56,003 nt of DNA from Paenibacillus sp. YN15 (GTDB lineage Bacteria > Bacillota > Bacilli > Paenibacillales > NBRC-103111). The DNA lies in NCBI RefSeq assembly GCF_003285005.1, contig NZ_QMFA01000036.1, positions 20,345-76,347 on the forward strand. Reading direction: 5' to 3'. A model generated the notes under the pieces. It saw only the letters and a program-made list of their open reading frames with translations, searched no databases and was not told the origin of the DNA. A program made the translations under genes and the position numbers. Within the stretch, counting starts at the first letter, position 1, and each line of letters opens with the position of its first letter. This document shows, in pieces, positions 40,927 through 48,921 of this stretch.

Positions 40927-42111
40927 TCAGGTTGGCCGGAGGATGGCCTGGAGCCGGTTCAAGTTCAGGTCCGTGGGAAAGCCTCCGGCATCATCCCAAT
41001 GTCTCCCGCAGCCGCAATAGTCCAGAATCACACATTGGGCGGCCAACCCAACCGCTTTGGCGCGGAGTCCCCCTGACACCAGATTCAGCGCGCAGGCCAC
41101 CCCTACGATGGCTGTGCCCTCCCGGAGCAAGCGGTCGATCAGGCGGTGGGAGAAGGCGTCGCTTTCGTGGGAGATCAGGATCACCTCGAAGCCTTCGGCT
41201 GCTCCCATCTCCATTACAGAGGCTACCCGGCAGCTTTTGTCGCACCGGAGGCAGGTATGGCCGCAGCCGCTGCGGATGGCGGCGCAGTCCTGGCCGCTAT
41301 GGGCGCGCAGGCACACCGGGAGAAGCACGGCATGCTTCGGCGCAGCCCAAAAAGCGCTGCGGTAGACGCGGTTCATCAGCTCTGCGCCAAGCAGATTCAG
41401 ATGGTACTCCACCCGGGTGCGGTTCCTCAGAACCGCGTCCTCCCGACGGGTGGTACGCTCTGCCACCCCGGCGCGGAAGTCCTCCACCTGGCGGGTATAG
41501 TCGCCAAGCATCCGGGCGCCCGCGCCCGCTAGCCATGCGGCGGCGTCCACCGCCGCTTCCGCAGTTGCCCGGAAGGCCCCCGGCGGCGCCTTCGCCAAGC
41601 AATCGGCGGCCAGCCGCAGCCGCGCCGCCTCTTGGTTGAACTCGCCTGTGGCCTCCAGCCACAGGCACAGCTTTTGCCACTGTGCCGCGGTGGGAGCCCC
41701 CGGCACAGCCGCTTCGGGCGGCCGGGCTTCGCCATCGGCCGCCGGGACCAGCAGCCACCTGGACCCCCAGGTGGCGCGCAACCGGTCCGCCGCGGGCTTC
41801 AGCCGCGGCGAGGCAGTGCGAACTCCCGCCAGACGGCGCAGCAGCCTGCCTCTGGCGGGAGACAGCCCCAGCGCGTGGAAACGGTACACGCGCCATAATA
41901 CCCCTGCCGTCAGCAGATCGAAGGCGTATTCCTCTACGGAACGAGGGGGCTCCGCGCCCGTCCGTTCCGCCAGACGGCGCAGCTTCCGGGCCTCTGGCAG
42001 CAGCTTCTCCTCTCCGTACAGGAGGAAGGCATCCGTCAGTTCTGCCGCTCTTTGGTAAAACCCATCGGAGTTTGCTTCGCCGTCAAGCAAGGAATAAGTC
42101 AAGATGTGCAT
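40927..42111 (-). CDS. DUF116-domain cysteine-rich protein
   Basis: 394 residues, with AAAGGAG before the ATG. The N-terminal 200 residues are Ala/Arg-rich helices, rather GC-rich in DNA. The C-terminal half carries the DUF116 pattern of clustered cysteines: LPVCLRAH, SGQDC, RSGCGHTCLRCDKSC and late DYCGCGRHW, likely ligands for an iron-sulfur cluster or zinc. The function of DUF116 is unknown; some members are linked to lipoate or cobalamin-type radical metabolism by neighbourhood, but nothing here supports that. It stands alone between two repeat arrays. Confidence 0.75.
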   Translation of the reverse strand: MHILTYSLLDGEANSDGFYQRAAELTDAFLLYGEEKLLPEARKLRRLAERTGAEPPRSVEEYAFDLLTAGVLWRVYRFHALGLSPARGRLLRRLAGVRTASPRLKPAADRLRATWGSRWLLVPAADGEARPPEAAVPGAPTAAQWQKLCLWLEATGEFNQEAARLRLAADCLAKAPPGAFRATAEAAVDAAAWLAGAGARMLGDYTRQVEDFRAGVAERTTRREDAVLRNRTRVEYHLNLLGAELMNRVYRSAFWAAPKHAVLLPVCLRAHSGQDCAAIRSGCGHTCLRCDKSCRVASVMEMGAAEGFEVILISHESDAFSHRLIDRLLREGTAIVGVACALNLVSGGLRAKAVGLAAQCVILDYCGCGRHWDDAGGFPTDLNLNRLQAILRPT

Positions 42112-42248
42112 GGGCGGCTCCTTTCCCGTTACAGCGCTTTTGGTACAGTATACGGGGCGTGGCCTGTTTCCGTTTCTTAAGAAACGGAAAAGCTTAGTGC
42201 AATATCGCCTGTTACCCTACCCGATACTCCTCTGTCGCCCATCTACCC

Positions 42249-42423
42249 GGACAGGCGATCCGCTATTTTTCCGTTTGGAGGGTGTTTGCAGATTTGGCGG
42301 ACACACGATCCGTTATCGCATCATAAAGGCGCCGCCATCTCCACCTTTTTCGCAAATAACGGCTTTCCAGTCCGCTTAAAATGAAAAAGAGGCATTTTCC
42401 CGCCAATAACGGAACCTGGGTCC
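42249..42423. repeat. Four-unit inverted array, GGAC-type, 175 bp
   Basis: Forward units start at 42249 and 42299 (GGACAGGCGATCCGCTATTT and GGACACACGATCCGTTATCG). Reverse units end at 42373 and 42423 and read GGACTGGAAAGCCGTTATTT and GGACCCAGGTTCCGTTATTG on the minus strand. Spacing within pairs is 50 bp and the central distance is 75 bp, both identical to the array at 7117-7291. The stretches 42112-42248 and 42424-42559 hold nothing recognisable. Confidence 0.87.
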
Positions 42424-42559
42424 GCACAGAAGCTGGGGTTCGCATCAGAGTGGTGCGAGCGCCCGCAACAGCCCCGACACCCGCATCGAAGCGCGGCGAA
42501 CACCCGCAACAGATCCGGCGTCCGCCCTCCCGGTCTCGGCAGCGCAGCCCGCCGCCAAC

Positions 42560-42595
42560 AAAAAAACCGCCGCCCGGAGGCGACGGCAATAATCC
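42560..42595 (-). terminator. Terminator of metQ
   Basis: On the minus strand GCCGTCGCC pairs with GGCGGCGGT (two G-U pairs) around a TCCG loop, followed by seven T residues. Confidence 0.8.
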
Positions 42596-42602
42596 CATCA
42601 AA

Positions 42603-43487
42603 TTAGAATGCAGGCACAACAGCGCCTTGGTATTTATCGGCGATGAACTTCTTCACATCCTCGGTTTGCAGAGCCTTCACCAGCTTCTTCAGCGCCTCGG
42701 AGTCCTTGTTGTCCTCGCGGGCCACGATGATGTTCACATACGGGGAGTCGGATTGCTCAATGAACAGGGCATCCTTGGTGGGAACCAGCTTGGCTTCCAG
42801 CGCATAGTTGGTGTTGATGGTGGCGATGTCCACTTCACCCAGCACACGGGGCAGCATAGCGGCTTCCTGCTCGGTGATCTTCAGGTTCTTCTTGTTTTCG
42901 GCGATATCCTTCACTGTACCGTTGATGCCGACGCCGTCCTTCAGCTTGATCAGACCGGCTTTTTCCAGCAGGGCCAAAGCGCGGCCGCCGTTGGAGGGAT
43001 CGTTGGGGATGGCCACCTTGGCGCCGTCCTTCAGCTCATCCAGCTTCTTGATTTTGGAGGAGTAAATGCCGAAGGGTTCGATGTGGATGCCGGCAACCTT
43101 CACCAGCTTCAGGTTGCGGTCCTTATTTTGCTGCTCCAGGTAAGGAATATGTTGGAAAAAGTTGGCATCCAGCTGCTTTTCAGCCACTTGGGTGTTGGGC
43201 AGGACATAGTCGGTAAATACCTTGATTTCCAGGTTTACGCCTTCCTTGGCCAATGCAGGCTTCACATACTCCAGCAGCTCGGCGTGGGGGACGGCGGTGG
43301 CGCCGATTTTCAGGGTAACGGGAGCGGCGGACGGGCTTGCGGCAGGACTGGCGGAAGCGGCTGTGGAAGCGCCGGCGGCAGTGCTGGCAGCCGGAGAAGC
43401 TGCAGAATCCTTCTTTTCACCGCAAGCGGACAGCACGAAGGTAAGCGCAAAAACCAGGGACAGAACGACAAGCCATTGTTTTTTCAT
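42603..43487 (-). CDS. metQ: Methionine ABC transporter substrate-binding lipoprotein
   Basis: 294 residues, with AAGGAGG before the ATG. The lipobox LSAC is at residues 19-22. An Ala/Ser/Pro linker of about 30 residues precedes the NlpA/MetQ fold: LKIGATAVPHAELLEYVKP, ANFFQHIPYL, GIHIEPFGIYSSKI, VAIPNDPSNGGRALALLEKAG and DIATINTNYALEA. These motifs identify a D/L-methionine binder. It lies third in the metN-metI-metQ operon, 207 bases after metI; the gap holds a small hairpin (about 43537-43558) that could adjust its expression. Confidence 0.94.
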   Translation of the reverse strand: MKKQWLVVLSLVFALTFVLSACGEKKDSAASPAASTAAGASTAASASPAASPSAAPVTLKIGATAVPHAELLEYVKPALAKEGVNLEIKVFTDYVLPNTQVAEKQLDANFFQHIPYLEQQNKDRNLKLVKVAGIHIEPFGIYSSKIKKLDELKDGAKVAIPNDPSNGGRALALLEKAGLIKLKDGVGINGTVKDIAENKKNLKITEQEAAMLPRVLGEVDIATINTNYALEAKLVPTKDALFIEQSDSPYVNIIVAREDNKDSEALKKLVKALQTEDVKKFIADKYQGAVVPAF

Positions 43488-43694
43488 CAGACAAAACCCT
43501 CCTTAAGATATAAGTATTATGATGGGAATACTGGGCTTCTTAATAGCAAGAGGCCCTATATATGGGTCAATCCGGCGGTCCGCACGGTGGCGCATGAGAA
43601 TCGGGTGCTTATGCAGGCGTCGGCTGAAGGCCGGAACGTCCAAGCATCTATCCCCATTGCGCCACCGGCAGGTTCGTCGGACAGGCTTCTAAGT

Positions 43695-44360
43695 TTACTT
43701 GCGGCTGAACCGGAGGACCAGACGGTCGCCCAGGATTTGCAGCAGAATGACAAGAAGAATCAGAATGAGCACCGTCACAGCCATCACGTCCGGCATAAAC
43801 CGCTGATAGCCGTAGCGGATAGCCAGATCGCCCAGCCCCCCGCCGCCGATAATGCCTGACATGGCGGTATAGGAGACCAGAGTTACGGTGGTGATGGTGA
43901 TGCCGGCCACAAGACCGGGCAAGGACTCGGGCAGAAGCACCTTGCGGATGATCTGCCAATTGGAAGCGCCCATAGCCTTGGCTGCTTCCACCACGCCTCT
44001 GTCCACCTCCCGGAGGGTGGTTTCCACCAGACGGGCGAAGAACGGGGCGGCCGCAATCACCAACGGCGGGATGGAGCCTTTCACTTCAATGGTTGTGCCC
44101 ACCAGAACCTTCGTGAAGGGCATCACCAGAATCATCAGAATGACAAACGGGATGGAACGCAGGACATTGACGATAATGGACAAAGTCAAATATACAGCCC
44201 GGTTCTGCAAAATCTGCCCCCGGGAGGTCATAAACAGCAGAATGCCCAAAGGCAACCCCAGCAAAACGGTAAACAGGGCGGACATGCCCAGCATGGTCAG
44301 GGTATCCTGGCTGGCCTGCCAAATTTCCTGGGGGTCCACATTTTTAAACCATTCCAGCAT
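43695..44360 (-). CDS. metI: Methionine ABC transporter permease
   Basis: 221 residues from the ATG at 44360, with GGAGGTG upstream; a longer in-frame frame overlaps metN and is not used. There are five membrane helices. GMSALFTVLLGLPLGILLF, NVLRSIPFVILMILVMPF and the EAA loop EAAKAMGASNWQIIRKVLLPE (within about 135-157) match MetI. The length equals that of known MetI. It starts one base after the metN stop codon, so translation is probably coupled. Confidence 0.94.
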   Translation of the reverse strand: MLEWFKNVDPQEIWQASQDTLTMLGMSALFTVLLGLPLGILLFMTSRGQILQNRAVYLTLSIIVNVLRSIPFVILMILVMPFTKVLVGTTIEVKGSIPPLVIAAAPFFARLVETTLREVDRGVVEAAKAMGASNWQIIRKVLLPESLPGLVAGITITTVTLVSYTAMSGIIGGGGLGDLAIRYGYQRFMPDVMAVTVLILILLVILLQILGDRLVLRFSRK

Positions 44361-44361
44361 C

Positions 44362-45375
44362 CTAGAGCACCTCCACATCAAATCCGCGCGCCTGCAGGCT
44401 GTCCAGGGTCCGCGCCACATCCGCTTCCGCCCCGCCGAACTGGACGGTCAGCTGGCCGTAAGGGGTATCCTTCATCCGGGAGATGGTTCCCTGGAGAATG
44501 GCGAAGGGTGTGCCTGTCTGCCGGGTCACCTCATACAGCACCGGCTCATAGGTGGTATCCCCCAGATAGGTGATGCGCACAATCGAATGCTGGCCGGAGG
44601 CTTTGCCGTGGCGGATGGCCTCCTTCAGCTCCTGGCTGTCGGATACCTGCTCGACGAACTCACGGGTGGTGGGATGCTTGGGCTTCAGGAAGACATCCGT
44701 GACCGGTCCTTCCTCCACAATGCGGCCGCCGTCGATAACCGCCACCCGGTCGCAGATGGTGCGGATCACATGCATCTCATGGGTGATGAGCATGATGGTC
44801 AGCCCCAGTTTCTTGTTGATGTCGGACAAAAGGGCCAGGATGGAGCTGGTGGTCTGCGGGTCGAGAGCCGAGGTGGCTTCATCGCACAGCAGCACCTTGG
44901 GGTTGTTGGCCAGCGCCCGGGCAATGCCCACCCGCTGCTTCTGGCCGCCGGACAGCTGGGCCGGATATTTGGACGCATGCTCCTCCAGGCCCACCAGCTC
45001 CAGCAGCTCCTTTACCCGGAGCGCAATAGCCTCCTTGGGGATACCCGCCAATTCCAGCGGGAAAGCCACATTTTTGGCCACCGTCGCCGAGGACAGCAGA
45101 TTGAAATGCTGGAAGATCATCCCGATTTTCCGCCGCTCCTCCTGCAGCTGCTTATCGGAGAGGGCCGACAGCTCCACGCCGTCCACTTTAACCTGCCCGG
45201 AGGTAGGAGGCTCCAGAAGGTTGATACAGCGGATCAGGGTGCTTTTTCCGGCACCGGAGTGGCCGATGACGCCGAAGATTTCCCCCTGGGCCACGGTAAG
45301 CGAGATGCCGTGGAGAGCGGGCACCGTTTTTTTGCCGACGGTATATGTCTTCGTAATCTGGTTCAAGCGAATCAT
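44362..45375 (-). CDS. metN: Methionine ABC transporter ATP-binding protein
   Basis: 337 residues. Walker A is GHSGAGKST (residues about 38-46), the Q-loop is in IFQHFNLL, the signature is LSGGQKQR, Walker B is VLLCDEATSALD, and the switch histidine is in LITHEMH. The C-terminal 80 residues (from about IVRITYLG) form the NIL regulatory domain, which binds methionine and inhibits transport when the cell is full. The gene is first in the operon and lies just after a SAM-I riboswitch and its terminator. Confidence 0.95.
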   Translation of the reverse strand: MIRLNQITKTYTVGKKTVPALHGISLTVAQGEIFGVIGHSGAGKSTLIRCINLLEPPTSGQVKVDGVELSALSDKQLQEERRKIGMIFQHFNLLSSATVAKNVAFPLELAGIPKEAIALRVKELLELVGLEEHASKYPAQLSGGQKQRVGIARALANNPKVLLCDEATSALDPQTTSSILALLSDINKKLGLTIMLITHEMHVIRTICDRVAVIDGGRIVEEGPVTDVFLKPKHPTTREFVEQVSDSQELKEAIRHGKASGQHSIVRITYLGDTTYEPVLYEVTRQTGTPFAILQGTISRMKDTPYGQLTVQFGGAEADVARTLDSLQARGFDVEVL

Positions 45376-45400
45376 AATCCAGCCAGGCCACCTTTTCGCA

Positions 45401-45437
45401 AAAATAAAAAGCCCTTTTTCACAGTGAAAAAGGGCGG
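45401..45437 (-). terminator. Riboswitch-controlled terminator
   Basis: On the minus strand GCCCTTTTTCAC pairs with GTGAAAAAGGGC and is followed by TTTTTATTTTT. It stands between the SAM aptamer and metN and is the expected OFF structure. Confidence 0.88.
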
Positions 45438-45473
45438 CTCGTCAGCAGTTTCGCTAGAAACGATTCATTCCCC

Positions 45474-45652
45474 TCTCATCTGCCGGAAATCCGCTGGATC
45501 TCCGAAGGAATTGGCACCAAAGACGTCCGCTCCGCACTGGGCAAACAATAGGGAGCGCAGGAAAAGAGCGTCTCTCTGGCTTGTCGTCCGTTGTCGGATG
45601 GACCGGTTGCCGGGCTTCATAGGGCCTTTACCCTCAGCCACTCTTGATAAGA
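45474..45652 (-). ncRNA. SAM-I (S-box) riboswitch
   Basis: On the minus strand the classic blocks appear in order: CTTATCAAGAG, GGCTGAGGG, GGCCCTATGAAGCCCGGCAACC, a variable stem, then GGTGCCAATTCC and, at the 3' end, AGATGAGAG, which re-pairs with the first block. When S-adenosylmethionine is high the downstream terminator forms and metNIQ is off. Confidence 0.95.
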
Positions 45653-45733
45653 AGTATTCCGGTTAAGGAATATCATGAATGCTATTTAATTGTAACTTTA
45701 TGCCATCCTCTTACAGAGGCTTGATAGATACTA

Positions 45734-45762
45734 ATATTATCAACCTTAGGTCAACTTGTAAA
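45734..45762 (-). promoter_or_regulatory. Promoter of the metNIQ transcript
   Basis: On the minus strand TTTACA (45762-45757) and TAATAT (45739-45734), 17 bp apart, about 80 bases before the riboswitch. Confidence 0.55.
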
Positions 45763-45785
45763 GACCAAATTTAAGGAAATTTCAA

Positions 45786-45814
45786 TTGTCTTTTGGGCCG
45801 GAATCCGTTAAAAT
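45786..45814 (+). promoter_or_regulatory. Promoter of the acetate transporter gene
   Basis: TTGTCT (45786-45791) and TAAAAT (45809-45814) with a 17-bp spacer. It lies between the divergent met and acetate genes. Confidence 0.6.
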
Positions 45815-45934
45815 CCATGTGACCCGACAATTTTGGACGATTTTTGAGCTTTTCCGTTCTTTCCCGTCCGGCCTTCAGGCGAGGGAGTGTCGAGGACTAT
45901 TATTATGATGCGCGTAGGAGGAACAGCAAGCACT

Positions 45935-46546
45935 ATGAACAGCTCTCAGCATGTCAAAATTACTACCGCCGACCCGTCGGCAATCGGGTTATTCGGTCTA
46001 GCCATCGTGACCCTGGTGGCATCCACCCAAAAGCTGGAGTGGACCCACGGCTTATCCGATGTGATTCCCTGGGCTATTTTCCTGGGAGCCTTCGCGCAGC
46101 TGTTCGCCGCTGTGCAGGATTCCAAGCATGGCAATACCTTTGGAACCACGGCGTTCGGGGCTTACGGTTTCTTCTGGCTGGGGGTAGCCTCCACGTGGAT
46201 GATTAATATGGGCGTCTTCGGCGAAAAGCTGGCAGGCGCTGTGGATACCCACCAATTGGGCGCCGCTTTTGTGGGCTATCTGATCTTTACGTTGTTCATG
46301 ACCATCGGGGCCATGGAAACCAACAAGGTGCTGTTCATCATCTTCGTGCTGATCGACTTCCTGTTTATCGGGCTGTCTCTCTCCACATTGGGCATTGCCG
46401 AGGGCTTCTTCCATGATGTGGCTGCGGTGTCCGAGCTCCTGATCGCGCTGGTATCCTTCTACGGCTGCGGGGCCAATGTGCTGAACACCCACTTTGGCCG
46501 GACGTTCCTGCCGGTAGGCAAACCCTTCGGAATCTTCAAGAAATAA
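45935..46546 (+). CDS. Acetate uptake transporter, SatP/YaaH (GPR1/FUN34) family
   Basis: 203 residues from the ATG at 45935, which has AGGAGG 12 bases upstream; in-frame ATGs at 45905 and 45908 are alternatives. There are six membrane helices. The family hallmarks are visible in variant form: DPSAIGLFGLA near the N terminus in place of NPAPLGL, and FGAYGFFWL in the third helix. The C-terminal tail PVGKPFGIFKK is also typical. These proteins move acetate or succinate with protons. Ammonium export has been proposed for some fungal members. Confidence 0.87.
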   Translation: MNSSQHVKITTADPSAIGLFGLAIVTLVASTQKLEWTHGLSDVIPWAIFLGAFAQLFAAVQDSKHGNTFGTTAFGAYGFFWLGVASTWMINMGVFGEKLAGAVDTHQLGAAFVGYLIFTLFMTIGAMETNKVLFIIFVLIDFLFIGLSLSTLGIAEGFFHDVAAVSELLIALVSFYGCGANVLNTHFGRTFLPVGKPFGIFKK

Positions 46547-46555
46547 GCCATGCCA

Positions 46556-46617
46556 AAAACCTCCGTCATGCGTTTGTGTCCTTCCATAAGGCACAGGGGC
46601 GACGGAGGTTTTTTTTG
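46556..46617 (+). terminator. Terminator of the acetate transporter gene
   Basis: AAAACCTCCGTC pairs with GACGGAGGTTTTTTTT across a branched inner segment. It also reads as a terminator for the convergent diguanylate cyclase gene. Confidence 0.85.
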
Positions 46618-46643
46618 AGGGCCGCAAGCTTGTCCAAACAAGG

Positions 46644-47342
46644 CTACGCCTGCTTCATGCGCGGCTCCTGATCCACCGACAGGCCCAATGAGGCATAGGC
46701 CGCAGTCTCCTTGCGCATCAGCTTGGACTGGTACATCCGGAAGTCGGCCATCCGGATCAGGTCCTCCAGCCGGTGTCCGTCGTCGGGAAACACAGCCGTT
46801 CCGGCGGATACGGACAGAGACAAGTTCATCTCCCGGGCCAGAATGTCCAGCTCCTGGCGGAGCCGGTCGATAACGGTCAGGGTGGAATTGTAGGTGGAGT
46901 GCCGGGTAATCAGCACGAATTCATCCCCGCCCAAGCGAACCAGAAGATCCTCGTGCCGGATATGCTTGATCATCAGCCTGGCGATGCCCTGGAGAACGGT
47001 ATCGCCTGTATGATGCCCGTTTTCGTCGTTGATTTTTTTGAAGTCGTCGCAATCCAGGATGGTCAGCGTCAGGGTTTCCCCTTTTTTGGCTGCCCGGACC
47101 AGCAAGGAAGGAATGTAGTGGTTCAGAAATCTCCGGTTATACGCCCGGGTCAGATCATCCCGGACCGCCAGATTCATGGCCCGGTCATAGCCCAAGCCGA
47201 GGAGCCAGATGATGGTCAGGCTCAATCCCGTCATGAGAAGATGGGAGTACCGGAAGTCCCAAACGGAATATTCCAGCTGAAGGGAGAGCAGCATGGAAAT
47301 CACGGTAAAGCCGGCTGCATACCATTTTCCATGTCTGTTCAT
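46644..47342 (-). CDS. Membrane diguanylate cyclase (GGDEF)
   Basis: 232 residues from the ATG at 47342, with AGGCGG 8 bases upstream; the long in-frame extension upstream is low-quality sequence without a site. Two membrane helices lie at about 8-25 and 30-52. The GGDEF domain runs from about RDDLTRAYNRRFL to the end. The active site RLGGDEFVLI is intact, and an RxxD inhibitory site (RHED) lies exactly five residues before it. The enzyme therefore should make cyclic di-GMP with product inhibition. There is no sensor domain beyond the helices. It is divergent from the EAL gene at 47728, forming a cyclic di-GMP pair. Confidence 0.9.
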   Translation of the reverse strand: MNRHGKWYAAGFTVISMLLSLQLEYSVWDFRYSHLLMTGLSLTIIWLLGLGYDRAMNLAVRDDLTRAYNRRFLNHYIPSLLVRAAKKGETLTLTILDCDDFKKINDENGHHTGDTVLQGIARLMIKHIRHEDLLVRLGGDEFVLITRHSTYNSTLTVIDRLRQELDILAREMNLSLSVSAGTAVFPDDGHRLEDLIRMADFRMYQSKLMRKETAAYASLGLSVDQEPRMKQA

Positions 47343-47383
47343 ACGCATCACCGCCTGCCAAGTCTGGCCTGAAGTAAGTATAA

Positions 47384-47397
47384 CGCGCAATTGCGCG
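47384..47397. promoter_or_regulatory. Palindrome upstream of the diguanylate cyclase gene
   Basis: CGCGCAATTGCGCG is a perfect 14-bp palindrome 42 bases before the cyclase start, a position suited to an operator. A second hairpin (TTTCGGC-CAT-GCCGAAA) lies at 47519-47535 in the same gap. Confidence 0.35.
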
Positions 47398-47591
47398 GAT
47401 AATAGGCAATTAGTCCCGACCATTCGTTTACAATATTTCATTATAACGCAAGTTCTATTAAAATGATGTAGGATCATGTCGAACGCCAAACTTTTTTTAC
47501 GCGTAGAGAATTCATAAGTTTCGGCCATGCCGAAAACTAAATTCTTGGAGGGCATATCTGACATGAATGTGACACTCAAGGTGTGGGAAGC

Positions 47592-47620
47592 TTGCATAGT
47601 CCCTGGGCCTACGGTACAAT
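47592..47620 (+). promoter_or_regulatory. SigmaA-type promoter of the EAL gene
   Basis: TTGCAT (47592-47597) and TACAAT (47615-47620), 17 bp apart, about 110 bases before the EAL start. The inverted repeat at 47651-47700 lies between this promoter and the gene. Confidence 0.65.
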
Positions 47621-47650
47621 CGGGGATAAAGAAATCGCGAGCGAGTTTTT

Positions 47651-47700
47651 TAGGCCGTGTCTGAAAACCCGCTCCCCTCGGAGTTATCAGACACGGCCTA
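47651..47700. mobile_element. 50-bp perfect-ended inverted repeat, possible IS/MITE remnant
   Basis: TAGGCCGTGTCTGA and its exact complement enclose 22 bases. The outer TA on both sides could be a target-site duplication, and GGCCGTGTCTGA resembles ends of IS5-type elements. As RNA it would be a strong hairpin in the EAL leader. No transposase is present, so it may be a solo pair of ends or simply an attenuator. Confidence 0.45.
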
Positions 47701-47727
47701 GGAAGAAGAAGGAAAGGGCGGACCCAA

Positions 47728-48921
47728 ATGATCGACAGCAAGAATGCAACCCTGCCTGCCGGGCAGATTTGCCCCTTCTTTCAGCCCATCCTGTCCTTGC
47801 AGAGCATGTCCGTCATTGGTCATGAGTCTCTGGGCCGAGAGATTGTGGGCGGGGAGGTGCGCAGTTTGGGGGCCTTTTTTCATGATCCGGCCATTCCTGA
47901 GCCCATTCAGATTGCCACGGACCGGAAGCTCCGGCAGATTGCCTTTGCAAAAGCGGTCCGGGAGGGATACGGCGGCCTGCTGTTCGTGAACCTGAAGCCC
48001 AGCTGGATTTACCGCTCCTACCGGGAAACCGGCAGGCTGCCTACTCTGGAGCTGCTTACGCAGTATGGTTTGCCCGCCGGCCGGGTGGTGGTGGAGATCA
48101 CCGAGGAGTCCTTTTCGGGGAAGCTGAAGGAGCTGCTGGAGATCGTGGATATCTACCGGCAGCATGGCTGCCTGCTTGCGGTGGATGACGTGGGCAGCGG
48201 CTTCTCCAGCCTGGACCGGATTGCCATGTTCCGCCCGGATATTATCAAGATGGACCTGAAGATTCTCCGCAAAGGCGTTACCCATGACGGGTACCGGGCC
48301 CTTTTGCGCTCCTTCTCCATCATTGCCGAGCAGATGGGAGGCTCCCTCTTGGTGGAGGGGGTGGAAAATGTCCTTGATCTGAAAAATGCCATGGCCGCAG
48401 GCGCGCGTTATGTGCAGGGTTATCTATTTTCGGAGGCAAAACGGGATTTTCTGCCCGAGCATGAGTACACGGCTTTGCTCAACGAACAGATGGACCGGTA
48501 CGGAAAAGAGTCCTATGCCTCTTATTTGAAGCTTATGGCCGCCGAACACCGGTTGAAGGAGCTGGCCGACCGGACCGCCGTTATGGCCGCGGTGCGGGAG
48601 CCGGATCATCTGGCGGGGGAACTGATCCACGAGGTGCCGGAGAACACTCTCCGGATATATCTGTGCCGGGGGGACGGCATCCAGGTCTCCTGCAATTTTG
48701 AACGCGGCGAGGACGGCGCCTGGACCCGCAATGAGGAGTACCGCGGCTCCAATTGGCTGTGGCGCCCCTATTTTATTCCGACCATCATCCATATGCAAAA
48801 GCAAAGGTCGGGCATCCTGTCCCAGGCATACGCCGACCTTGCCACCGCCAAGCCCATCCAGTCCTATTCCTGTCCGGTGGGCACAGATCTGTACTTATTC
48901 GTCGATTTGCTTATACGCTGA
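47728..48921 (+). CDS. EAL-domain protein with YkuI-type C-terminal domain
   Basis: 397 residues, with GGAAAGGG before the ATG. No membrane segment. The EAL domain spans about 10-255. The signature is ESL rather than EAL (GHESLGRE), but the metal and catalytic residues remain: the Asn in LFVNLKP, Glu in VVEITEES, the two Asp in AVDDVGSGFSS, Lys in IIKMDLKIL, Glu in EGVEN and Gln in VQGYLFS. It may therefore hydrolyse cyclic di-GMP or act as a receptor. Residues about 270-397 match the PAS-like YkuI C-terminal domain. The 3' end overlaps the convergent helicase gene by 11 bases. Confidence 0.87.
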   Translation: MIDSKNATLPAGQICPFFQPILSLQSMSVIGHESLGREIVGGEVRSLGAFFHDPAIPEPIQIATDRKLRQIAFAKAVREGYGGLLFVNLKPSWIYRSYRETGRLPTLELLTQYGLPAGRVVVEITEESFSGKLKELLEIVDIYRQHGCLLAVDDVGSGFSSLDRIAMFRPDIIKMDLKILRKGVTHDGYRALLRSFSIIAEQMGGSLLVEGVENVLDLKNAMAAGARYVQGYLFSEAKRDFLPEHEYTALLNEQMDRYGKESYASYLKLMAAEHRLKELADRTAVMAAVREPDHLAGELIHEVPENTLRIYLCRGDGIQVSCNFERGEDGAWTRNEEYRGSNWLWRPYFIPTIIHMQKQRSGILSQAYADLATAKPIQSYSCPVGTDLYLFVDLLIR

